Of a stretch of 40,519 nucleotides of DNA, positions 32,372 through 40,519 are shown one piece after another (positions within the stretch are counted from its first letter, which is position 1; each line of letters begins with the position of its first letter). A model generated the notes under the pieces. That model did no database searches. It had not been told where the DNA came from and worked only from the letters and a program-made list of their open reading frames with translations. Both the position numbers and the translations under genes were made by a program. Source of the stretch: Hyphomicrobiales bacterium (GTDB lineage Bacteria; Pseudomonadota; Alphaproteobacteria; Rhizobiales; Rhizobiaceae); NCBI GenBank assembly GCA_900474095.1, contig UCOA01000161.1:1-40519 (forward strand). Direction: 5' to 3'.

Positions 32372-34357
32372 TCATAAAATTTCAACGTGGAAACCGACGC
32401 TTCGCGCCGCGATCATGCCGAGACCGGCGCCGGCCGAAGGCAGAAGACTTTGCCACCAAGCGCCTTGCCGTGTCGGCAGCTGGAAGGGATGCGGCGCGTG
32501 GCTGCGGTTGATCACGACGGCAAGGCGGGTGCGCCGGTTCTGTGCGGCGTCGCCGGTGACAAGCACCATCATCAGATTGTCGGTAGCGGGGCTTTCCCAG
32601 TCCGTGATGGTCATGGGCTGACCGTCGAGCCGTAGCCACTCGACATCGCCGTTTCCGGTGAAGAACTTTGTCTCGCGGAAGACGTCGAAGCGCGAGCGGA
32701 TTTGCGATAGCGCTGCGGTGTGGGCGATGAGTTCCTCGTCCAGCGCGGTCCAGTCGACCCAGGTGATTGCGTTGTCCTGGCAATAGGCATTGTTGTTGCC
32801 GCGCTGGCTGCGTCCTGCCTCGTCGCCCGCCGTCAGCATGATGGTGCCGCGGGTGGCAAACAGCGTCGAGAGCAACCCCATGACGTCGCGGCGGCGGAAG
32901 GACACAACCTCCGGATCATCTGTCGGACCCTCGGCGCCGTTGTTCCAGGAGTGGTTTTCGTTGTGGCCGTCGCGATTGTGCTCGCCGTTCGCCTCGTTGT
33001 GCTTGCCGGCATAGGAGACGAGATCCATCAGCGTGAAGCCGTCATGGGCGGCGATGAAGTTGATGCTGCGCGTTTCGGTGCCGCCATTGCGCGAGAAGAC
33101 GTTCGAGGAGCCGGCAAGCGCCGTCGCCAGATCGCCGATGATGTGACGGTCGCCGCGCCAGGTGCGGCGCAGGTCGTCGCGGGCGCGGTCGTTCCACTCG
33201 AGGAAAGGGGGCGGGAAATTTCCGAGCTGATAGCCGCCGGGGCCGATGTCCCACGGTTCGGCGATCAGCACGCGGTCCTTGAGGACCGGATCGGCCAGCA
33301 TTTCCGTCAGGAGCGCGGCGTCGCTGCGGAAACCATTCATGTCGCGGCCGAGAATCGAGCCGAGGTCGAACCGGAAGCCGTCAATGCCAGCTGAGCGGAC
33401 GAAGTGGCGCAGGCTGTCGAGGATCAGGCGGCGCACCACGGGGTGGTCACAGGCAATGGTATTGCCGCAGCCGGTGTCGTTGACCAACTCGCGGGGCTCG
33501 CCGTGTTCGCCGGGTGCGGCATGGCGGTAATAGGTGTGGTTGTCGAGGCCGCGCATGGAGAGCGTCGCGCCCAGCCGGTCGCTTTCGCCGGAATGGTTGA
33601 AGACGAGGTCGAGGATAACGCCGATACCTTCCGCATGCAGGACTGCCACGGTGTCCCGAAGCTCCACCATGCCGCCGGGCACCAGGCGCGGATCGAGCGC
33701 CATGAAGGCGATCGGATTGTAGCCCCAGCCGTTGGTAAGACCCAGCGGCGGCAGATGGCGCTCGTCGATCCAGGCGGTGATCGGCATGAGTTCGACGGCC
33801 GAGACGCCGATGCGTTTCAGGTGCGCAACGATGGACGGATGCGCCAGCGCGCCGACGGTGCCGCGCAGGTTTTCGGGGATATCCGGGTGCAGCATGGTGA
33901 AGGGACGCACCGCGACTTCGTAGACGAGGCCGCCGGGCTGGAAGAGCGGCGCAGCTATCCGGGCCGTCGTCGGTTGCGTTACGATTGCCCTTGGCACGAG
34001 ATCGGCGGTGTCATCGCCGAAGACCGAGAGGCGCGGCTCGTAGTGAAAGGGGCGGTCGAGTTCTTGGGCATAGGGATCGACGAGCAGCTTTGCGGGGTCG
34101 AACCAGAGGCCTTTGTCCGGCGCATAGGCTCCCCAGGCGCGGAAGCCGTAGCGCGCACCGGCGGCTGCGTCGGCTACGGTCAGGCTGTGAACGCCGTCCT
34201 CGTTGCGTTGCATCGGCAGGCGGCGCAACTCATTGTCTCCCCTTGCACCGAAAAGGCAGAGTTCTATGCCGGCAGCGGAGGCGGAATGGACTGCAAAGGT
34301 CGTGCCGTTATCTCCGATCGTGGCGCCGAGGGGCGAGGGGGCGGACAGGTTCGGCAT
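32372..34357 (-). CDS. glgX: Glycogen debranching enzyme (isoamylase type)
   Basis: A 661-residue GH13 enzyme. An N-terminal carbohydrate-binding domain (about 1-150; TIGDNGTTFAVHSASAAGIELCLF) precedes the TIM barrel. Catalytic signatures are the Asp nucleophile in DGFRFDLGSIL, the Glu acid in LIAEPWDIG, and FIAAHDGFTLMDLVSYAGKHNEANGE with the transition-state His/Asp. It hydrolyses alpha-1,6 branches of glycogen limit dextrin. I prefer the ATG at 34357 with AAGGTG upstream over an in-frame GTG at 34366. It is separated from pgm/glgA by about 3 kb of unrelated genes. Confidence 0.95.
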   Translation of the reverse strand: MPNLSAPSPLGATIGDNGTTFAVHSASAAGIELCLFGARGDNELRRLPMQRNEDGVHSLTVADAAAGARYGFRAWGAYAPDKGLWFDPAKLLVDPYAQELDRPFHYEPRLSVFGDDTADLVPRAIVTQPTTARIAAPLFQPGGLVYEVAVRPFTMLHPDIPENLRGTVGALAHPSIVAHLKRIGVSAVELMPITAWIDERHLPPLGLTNGWGYNPIAFMALDPRLVPGGMVELRDTVAVLHAEGIGVILDLVFNHSGESDRLGATLSMRGLDNHTYYRHAAPGEHGEPRELVNDTGCGNTIACDHPVVRRLILDSLRHFVRSAGIDGFRFDLGSILGRDMNGFRSDAALLTEMLADPVLKDRVLIAEPWDIGPGGYQLGNFPPPFLEWNDRARDDLRRTWRGDRHIIGDLATALAGSSNVFSRNGGTETRSINFIAAHDGFTLMDLVSYAGKHNEANGEHNRDGHNENHSWNNGAEGPTDDPEVVSFRRRDVMGLLSTLFATRGTIMLTAGDEAGRSQRGNNNAYCQDNAITWVDWTALDEELIAHTAALSQIRSRFDVFRETKFFTGNGDVEWLRLDGQPMTITDWESPATDNLMMVLVTGDAAQNRRTRLAVVINRSHAPHPFQLPTRQGAWWQSLLPSAGAGLGMIAARSVGFHVEIL

Positions 34358-34484
34358 CGGGGTCACCTTGGGATTTCTGGCAGGGGAACGAAGATTGCAT
34401 ATCAGCTTGGTTTGACAGCGATTTGTCCCTGCTTTGGTGTGCGTTGCAAGCGGATTGTTTTCACCATTCCCTTGTGGAGTATTC

Positions 34485-34615
34485 CTCTTCTCCCCAGCGG
34501 GGAGAAGTGCCGAGCGTAGCGAGGCGATGAGGGGTGGTTCGGCAAATTCTGCGTTTGTGGCACCCCCTCATCCGCCCTTCGGGCACCTTCTCCCCGCTGG
34601 GGAGAAGAGGGAGTG
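34485..34615. repeat. Intergenic palindromic repeat, copies 2 and 3 (inverted)
   Basis: CTTCTCCCC-AGC-GGGGAGAAG near 34487-34508 continues to GCGATGAGGGG; CCCCCTCATCCGCCC..CACCTTCTCCCCGCTGGGGAGAAG at 34562-34609 is the same element in the opposite direction. The element also occurs at 30590-30708, so the DUF2332-MaoC-glgX block is flanked by copies. Confidence 0.7.
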
Positions 34616-34707
34616 GGTCGCAACGCCTTCGTCCACGTCCGGAAAATCCGTCGTGTTCTGCGCATCGTTACTTGGCCGGGGCGCTGAAAAGTGCCGAGAC
34701 TAAGGTA

Positions 34708-34950
34708 ATGTATATGACGCCTTCCAGCGCCCCGTTCGATGGTCGTCGGCGGGCAACTCCGGCTCCTCTGAGGTCGGCATTGGCGCCGACCCTGTGTACC
34801 GCACAGGCACGCCCGCAGCGCCGTACAGTCTGCGGAGGGGAACCATTTTCTGAACGCCCACCGGATGAAGGCTCACGTCCTTCCCGCACCCGGCACCGGT
34901 CCCGCCTCGCCGCAACGCCTCGCGGGGTAGCCGATGACCGAACGGGATGA
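34708..34950 (+). other. Orphan leader-like segment with Pro/Arg-rich ORF
   Basis: A frame starting at ATG 34714 (or 34708), with AAGG upstream, could encode about 78 residues rich in Pro, Arg and Ala. It overlaps two adjacent hairpins, GGTCGGC..GCCGACC (34772-34791) and CCTGTG..CACAGG (34791-34807). The start and stacked hairpins look like a regulatory leader. No gene follows on this strand for over 1.2 kb. A coding role is doubtful. Confidence 0.3.
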
Positions 34951-34970
34951 TGATGGCACAGGTTTCTAGG

Positions 34971-35000
34971 GCGGGGATGAGCGGGGATACGCGGGGACCT
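34971..35000. repeat. Three 10-bp direct repeats
   Basis: GCGGGGATGA, GCGGGGATAC and GCGGGGACCT follow one another with a 10-bp period (one helical turn), directly before a T run. The role is unknown. Confidence 0.6.
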
Positions 35001-35039
35001 TTTTCACGGCGCGACAAAGGGCAGGAAGTTGTTGAGTTG

Positions 35040-35180
35040 ACTTCCGTCGTTCCTGTGCTCGCCACAGGGGTCCTGCTGCGCCGCCCCCGGCGCGAAAGAC
35101 GGATTGAACAGATGCTCCACAGTTGGTTCCCCTTGCCGTGCAGACGCACGGCGGTTGAATCCCGGAACAGTCCGGGATGA
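35040..35180. repeat. RIME-like mosaic of hairpins
   Basis: Four hairpins stand in a row: CCTGTG/CACAGG (35052-35068), GCGCCG/CGGCGC (35078-35093), GCCGTGC/GCACGGC (35135-35152) and TCCCGG/CCGGGA (35160-35177). The surrounding text resembles a degenerate copy of the rhizobial intergenic mosaic element, by recollection of its GTTCCTGTG..CACAGG core. Confidence 0.5.
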
Positions 35181-35271
35181 CCGACGAGGGCACGCGGACA
35201 AATCGTTCGCCGCAATGATGACGCGTCCCCTTTCATGGCGGCTACACCAGCCGAGACGATACATTAGGCGA

Positions 35272-36159
35272 TTACGCGGAAGCGGGGGCTGCCTTCGTTT
35301 CGCGCAAAGCTTTCAGGACCTCCCTGAGACCGCGCGTGAGGTGCTTGTCGCGGCGAATGACGATGCCCAGGCGGCGCGCGAGCTTCGGGCGCACCGGGCG
35401 GGCCTCGAGGAAATCCGTGCGATCCCGTTTCAGGGACAGTCCGGGCAGGATCGACCATCCGAGCCCGGCCGCGACTAGTTCCTTGATCGCCTCGACGCTG
35501 CCGAATTCCATGGCGGGCTTCAGCCGCACGCCGCCGGCGGACATCCATTCCTCGATGCTCCGACGCGTATTGCCGCCTTCGTAGACAAGGAGCGTCTTTT
35601 CGCTCATGAATGCCGCATCCGGTCCCGCTGCAGGCATCTCGGCCCCTTTCGGCGCGACCGCCATAAGCTCGTCCTCGTAGAACGCCTCGACCTCGAGCGA
35701 TCGTCCCGACGCCGGCATCGTTACCACCGCAAGATCGAGCGAATTCGCCTCCAGATCGCGCAGGATGTCGTCGGCATTTCCGATGCGGACCGTGATGTCC
35801 AGCCCCGGCATCTTGGCCTTGGCCTTTGAGATGGCCAGCGGCAGGAGGTGGATGAAGGCCGTGGCGCCGCTTCCGATGCGAACGCGTCCGGCGATGCCGC
35901 TCCTGTGCGGTACCATCGACTCTTCCGCGCCGGCCAGTTCCTGGATGATTCTCCTCGCGTGGGTGAGAAGCTCAAGGCCGGCCGGAGTCGGCTGCGCGCG
36001 CCTGCCGACACGCTCGATCAAACGAACGCCAAGCCGCTGTTCCAGAAGCTTTATCTGCAGGCTCACGGCGGGCTGTGTGAGCGCGGCCCTTTCGGCGGCG
36101 GCGGTGAAGCTTCCGAGCTCGGCCACATGAACGAAGGACTGAAGCTGGTCGAAGTTCAC
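35272..36159 (-). CDS. LysR family transcriptional regulator
   Basis: A 295-residue LysR-type regulator: HTH at about 1-60 (FDQLQSFVHVAELGSFTAAAERAALTQPAVSLQIKLLEQRLG) and an effector domain at about 90-280. I start it at GTG 36159 (VNFDQLQSF), since AAGGA lies 8 bases upstream; an ATG at 36192 would add an atypical hydrophobic extension. It is divergent from the DUF1127 gene, and a CTTATG-N14-CATAAG dyad lies between them, suggesting autoregulation and control of the neighbour. A CysB/Cbl-like role is not supported strongly enough to name. Confidence 0.9.
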   Translation of the reverse strand: MNFDQLQSFVHVAELGSFTAAAERAALTQPAVSLQIKLLEQRLGVRLIERVGRRAQPTPAGLELLTHARRIIQELAGAEESMVPHRSGIAGRVRIGSGATAFIHLLPLAISKAKAKMPGLDITVRIGNADDILRDLEANSLDLAVVTMPASGRSLEVEAFYEDELMAVAPKGAEMPAAGPDAAFMSEKTLLVYEGGNTRRSIEEWMSAGGVRLKPAMEFGSVEAIKELVAAGLGWSILPGLSLKRDRTDFLEARPVRPKLARRLGIVIRRDKHLTRGLREVLKALRETKAAPASA

Positions 36160-36169
36160 CAAAGAAATC

Positions 36170-36195
36170 CTTATGATATGAATAAAGAGCATAAG
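36170..36195. promoter_or_regulatory. Dyad between the LysR and DUF1127 genes
   Basis: CTTATG (36170-36175) and CATAAG (36190-36195) form a perfect 6-bp inverted repeat around 14 bp in an AT-rich stretch of the short divergent gap. It is a candidate LysR-type binding site. Confidence 0.5.
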
Positions 36196-36253
36196 CTTCT
36201 TTAAGGATCAAATCCAGTGCATCGTGAGGAGGACGAAACGGAGATCGACCGAG

Positions 36254-36481
36254 ATGATCATAACCATACACTACGGAACGCTGGCGCCGGATCGCGTCCG
36301 GTCACACGAGATATCGATGCAAAGCCGAGGGTTGGCTTTTCCGTCGCTCGCAGCTCGCTACTTCGAGAAGCGCAGGAGCCGGGTTGTGCTGTCGCAACTC
36401 AGTGACGAGCAACTTCGGGATATCGGCGTGGCGCGCTCAGAAGCCAGAAGCGAGGTTTCAAAGTCGTGGTTCTGGTGGTGA
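36254..36481 (+). CDS. DUF1127 (YjiS-like) small protein
   Basis: A 75-residue protein. The C-terminal part RYFEKRRSRVVLSQLSDEQLRDIGVARSEAR matches the DUF1127 core (LSxLSDxxLxDIGxxR). Such small basic proteins are abundant in rhizobia and, in studied cases, have been linked to RNA turnover and phosphate or carbon metabolism. The ATG at 36254 gives a ribosome-binding site with GGAG ten bases upstream; a GTG at 36224 is also possible. It is divergent from the LysR gene, which may control it. Confidence 0.78.
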   Translation: MIITIHYGTLAPDRVRSHEISMQSRGLAFPSLAARYFEKRRSRVVLSQLSDEQLRDIGVARSEARSEVSKSWFWW

Positions 36482-36558
36482 GCTTGTGGGCAGGGGTTGC
36501 GGATGCGCGCGTTGTTCCGATGTTTTCGCCGCCATCCGGAGGATATTCGGATCGCGAT

Positions 36559-37212
36559 TCATGCGGAGGTGGCGTGTCCCGGGACCGGCGGCAATTTGGG
36601 GGCATCCAGCCCTTCGAAGGGGTCGCGCCAGGCGTCAATTGCTTCGAGCTGACGATACCAGCGACCGACAGACGGATAATCCTCGAGCGGCAATCCGGCG
36701 ACATCGTTGAAGGGCAGAAAAGCCGCCATGCGGAAGTCGGCGTAGGAAACCGAACTTCCGACCAGCCATCCTCCCTCGGAAAGCTCGGCCTCAAGGATTG
36801 CCGCGGCCGTGCGAAAACGGCTGAGCCCCGCCTCGACCCGGCCCTGATCAATCGGGCCGAGCCTGTAGCGCTGTTTGGTTCCGCGTTCGAAATGGACCAT
36901 GTCGCAAGCTCTTGCGAAGTTCTCCTTGCCCCAACTGAGCCATCGGATCATTTCGGGCTGGTCGTCGCCGGTGCGCCAGAAATCGGAATGCGCGTCGCGC
37001 GAAAGCCGGCAGGCTATGGCGTCGGCTTCCCAGAGGCTTTTTCCTGAGCCTGTCAGTATCGGCAGTGAAAGGTTTGGATTGAGCGGCCGATATCGCTCAG
37101 CCTGTCCCGGAGCGAAGGGCGAGGCATATTCAAACTCGACATCCGCGTCGAGATAGCGTGCCACGGCGACCGCGAGGCGAGGATTGGGATTGCGGCTGAA
37201 GAACAGTTTCAT
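36559..37212 (-). CDS. Glutathione S-transferase family protein
   Basis: A 217-residue GST-fold protein. A thioredoxin-like N-terminal domain (about 1-78: MKLFFSRNPNPRLAVAVARYL, then PLNPNLSLPILTGSGKSLWEADAIA) is followed by an all-helical domain. The Pro in SLPIL and the Glu-Ala-Asp turn WEADAI are the GSH-binding features. The ATG at 37212 has AAGGAAG upstream. It lies 199 bp after pgm on the same strand. The substrate is unknown. Confidence 0.9.
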   Translation of the reverse strand: MKLFFSRNPNPRLAVAVARYLDADVEFEYASPFAPGQAERYRPLNPNLSLPILTGSGKSLWEADAIACRLSRDAHSDFWRTGDDQPEMIRWLSWGKENFARACDMVHFERGTKQRYRLGPIDQGRVEAGLSRFRTAAAILEAELSEGGWLVGSSVSYADFRMAAFLPFNDVAGLPLEDYPSVGRWYRQLEAIDAWRDPFEGLDAPKLPPVPGHATSA

Positions 37213-37411
37213 TCCATACCCTTCCTTGAATAGTGCCGGTTCGCCTTCGCACGGGCACGAATATCGTTTGGCCCGTGCGCTGTCAGGATGTCGGCCAAAG
37301 GGCACCAGAGGGGCGTCACCGTCCGCAACAGGACGCTTTGCACCCTGCCATCTAAGGCGAGCGGACGACTGCGAAGCTGCGGTTTCGTCCCCTCCGTCCC
37401 TGTGCTGTCGC

Positions 37412-39046
<1,635 letters not shown>

Positions 39047-40486
39047 TTAGCCTTTCGCAAGAAGACTGGAATAAAGATCGGCATAACGATGCGCGCTCAT
39101 ATCCCAGGAGACGTCTGTTTTCATGCCTTGGACCTGCAGGCGGGCCCAGACTTTCGGTTGCCGGTAGGCGACGAAGGCGCGCCGAAGCGCCTGGCGCAAG
39201 CTCGCAGCAGAAACGGGCGAGAATTGGAAACCGGTGGCGACCTTGGCAGCAAGGGCGGCCTCGTTGGCGTCGATGATCGTATCGGCAAGGCCGCCGGTAT
39301 GGGCGACGATCGGGACGCAGCCGTAGCGCAACCCGTAGAGCTGCGTGAGGCCACAGGGCTCGAAGCGTGACGGAATGAGGATGGCGTCGGCGCCGGCCTG
39401 CATCAGATGCGACAGCGGCTCGTTATAGCCGGTGACCATGCCCATACGGCCGGGATGGCGCGCGGCGGCGGTCAGGAAGTCGCTCTCGAGGGCGGGATCA
39501 CCGGATCCGAGCACGGCGAGCTTGCCGCCATTGTCGACGATGTCGTCGATCACGTCGGCGAGCACGTCCATGCCCTTCTGCCAGGTGAGTCGGCTGACGA
39601 CGCAGAAGATTGGGCCGGGTGCGTTGTCGAAGCCGAAATGCTCCGACAGGGCCTTGCGGTTGCCCTCGCGCTTTTTCAGTGACGTCGGGCCGTAGTTTTC
39701 GGCGATGTGCTTGTCGGTCTGCGGGTTCCAGACGTCGGTGTCGATCCCGTTGACGATGCCGCTGAGATGGGAAAGACGCGTCGCCAGGAGGCCCTCGAAG
39801 CCCATGCCGAACTCCGGCGTCAGGATTTCCTGGGCATAGGAGGGGCTGACGGTGGTGATGGCGTTTGCCGTCTGCAGGCCGCCCTTGAGGAAGCCGACAT
39901 CCCCGAAATATTCGACGAAGTTGACGGAGAAGGCCTCCGGCGGCAGCGCAAGCTGAGGGAAGACCTGTGGTCCGAACTGGCCCTGGAAGGCGATGTTATG
40001 GATGGTGAGCACCACCGGCATGCCATGGGCCGGGCCGAAGCGCATATAGACCGGGGCCAGCGCCGCCTGCCAGTCGTGCACATGAACGAGTTCCGGCTTC
40101 CAGCTCGGTAGAAGTCCACCCGCAATCTCGGCGGCGGTCAGGGAAAGCGCTGCGAAACGGCGGAAATTGTCGGTGTAGTCAAGGCCTGCCCTGTCGACAT
40201 AGGGGCCGCCGTCGCGATCGAACAGTTCCGGCGCGTCGAGCACGAGAAGGTCGAGGCCCTCGTGGTCGACGGCGAGGATGGAGGCGGGATAACCGAAGAG
40301 ATTTTCGAAGCCGCCGATCTTTTGCGGTTTCTTGAGCTTGTGCATGACGATCGGATAGCCGGGCATCAGCGTGCGCATGCGCACACCGTGCGGCTTCAAG
40401 GCCGCCGGCAGGGCGCCCGCCACGTCGGCGAGACCCCCTGTCTTGATCAGCGGAAAGACTTCCGACGCGACGGAAAGAACCTCCAT
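39047..40486 (-). CDS. glgA: Glycogen synthase (ADP-glucose type)
   Basis: A 479-residue GT5 enzyme. The ADP-glucose-binding motif KTGGL is in [14 protein letters not shown] (residue 15 onwards), and the catalytic Glu motif is in [25 protein letters not shown] is family-typical. It elongates glycogen from ADP-glucose with inverting stereochemistry opposed, that is, retaining the alpha anomer. It lies between probable glgC and pgm. Confidence 0.97.
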   Translation of the reverse strand: MEVLSVASEVFPLIKTGGLADVAGALPAALKPHGVRMRTLMPGYPIVMHKLKKPQKIGGFENLFGYPASILAVDHEGLDLLVLDAPELFDRDGGPYVDRAGLDYTDNFRRFAALSLTAAEIAGGLLPSWKPELVHVHDWQAALAPVYMRFGPAHGMPVVLTIHNIAFQGQFGPQVFPQLALPPEAFSVNFVEYFGDVGFLKGGLQTANAITTVSPSYAQEILTPEFGMGFEGLLATRLSHLSGIVNGIDTDVWNPQTDKHIAENYGPTSLKKREGNRKALSEHFGFDNAPGPIFCVVSRLTWQKGMDVLADVIDDIVDNGGKLAVLGSGDPALESDFLTAAARHPGRMGMVTGYNEPLSHLMQAGADAILIPSRFEPCGLTQLYGLRYGCVPIVAHTGGLADTIIDANEAALAAKVATGFQFSPVSAASLRQALRRAFVAYRQPKVWARLQVQGMKTDVSWDMSAHRYADLYSSLLAKG

Positions 40487-40490
40487 GCCT

Positions 40491-40519
40491 TTACATGCCC
40501 AGCTTGTCGATCATCGCCT
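40491..40519 (-). CDS. glgC: C-terminal end of probable glgC (glucose-1-phosphate adenylyltransferase), partial
   Basis: Only the last codons are present (AMIDKLGM, then TAA), cut by the window edge. The 4-bp gap to the glgA start and the usual rhizobial order glgC-glgA-pgm make it likely to be glgC. The tail alone cannot confirm this. Confidence 0.5.

Larger units (their letters stand above)
34358..35271. other. 914-bp non-coding region rich in repeats
   Basis: Between glgX and a LysR gene, both on the minus strand. It holds two inverted copies of an intergenic repeat (34485-34615), a leader-like segment with an ORF and two adjacent hairpins (34702-34950), three 10-bp repeats (34971-35000) and a row of hairpins of RIME type (35040-35180). 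No conserved protein gene was recognised. Confidence 0.6.

Noticed and set aside
34700..35236. Minus-strand open frame of 178 codons
   Set aside because: No family likeness, covers repeat DNA and several hairpins, and has no ribosome-binding site.

Overview
The window is about 40.5 kb of GC-rich chromosomal DNA from an alphaproteobacterium, very probably a member of the Rhizobiaceae (Rhizobium, Ensifer or Agrobacterium relatives). The basis is the glgC-glgA-pgm order with glgX nearby, the three-gene pntAA-pntAB-pntB transhydrogenase next to a short aa3 oxidase subunit IV, a soxBDAG operon, an ornithine decarboxylase with a long leader, and several intergenic repeats of rhizobial type. Species was not resolved. 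No phage, transposase, CRISPR array, rRNA or tRNA was seen; the content is housekeeping and accessory metabolism.

Layout. 0-2.6 kb (minus): a CYTH-CHAD pair with overlapping stop/start, then a WYL-type regulator and a VOC-fold protein. 2.8-5.4 kb (plus): eda, a DUF533/TerB-like protein, a GNAT acetyltransferase coupled to a tiny membrane protein. 5.4-8.3 kb (minus): intergenic repeats, a NicO-type metal exporter with its DUF1007 partner, a LysR regulator. 8.5-11.7 kb (plus): a promoter and roughly 400-nt leader ahead of ornithine decarboxylase, a second GNAT protein, then a 445-bp structured gap ahead of a glyoxalase-related gene. 11.8-14.8 kb (minus): WD40 protein, CobW-family GTPase, creatininase-family amidohydrolase. 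14.9-17.5 kb (plus): MarR regulator, LacI regulator and a 2-hydroxyacid dehydrogenase, converging on a peptidase-C26 amidotransferase. 18.7-22.2 kb (plus): cytochrome oxidase subunit IV and the transhydrogenase operon. 22.3-25 kb: diguanylate cyclase, a convergent TPR lipoprotein, rpsU. 25.4-30.5 kb (plus): soxBDAG. 30.7-34.4 kb (minus): DUF2332 protein, MaoC dehydratase, glgX. 34.4-37.2 kb: repeat-rich non-coding DNA, a LysR gene divergent from a DUF1127 gene, and a glutathione transferase. 37.4-40.5 kb (minus): pgm, glgA and the last codons of probable glgC.

Functional links. GlgC, GlgA, Pgm and GlgX make and remodel glycogen. SoxBDAG oxidises sarcosine. The transhydrogenase couples NADH/NADPH exchange to the proton gradient. 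Metal handling recurs: a His-rich exporter with its periplasmic partner, and a His-rich CobW GTPase.

The most interesting unexplained signals are non-coding: (i) a branched leader ending in a hairpin that contains the Shine-Dalgarno of the glyoxalase-related gene (11126-11280); (ii) a web of mutually exclusive inverted repeats ahead of soxB; (iii) a matched pair of operator-like dyads in front of the WYL regulator and the VOC gene; (iv) three 14-bp repeats ahead of the DUF1007/NicO operon; (v) a speF-type leader ahead of ornithine decarboxylase; (vi) an orphan leader-like segment near 34.7 kb.
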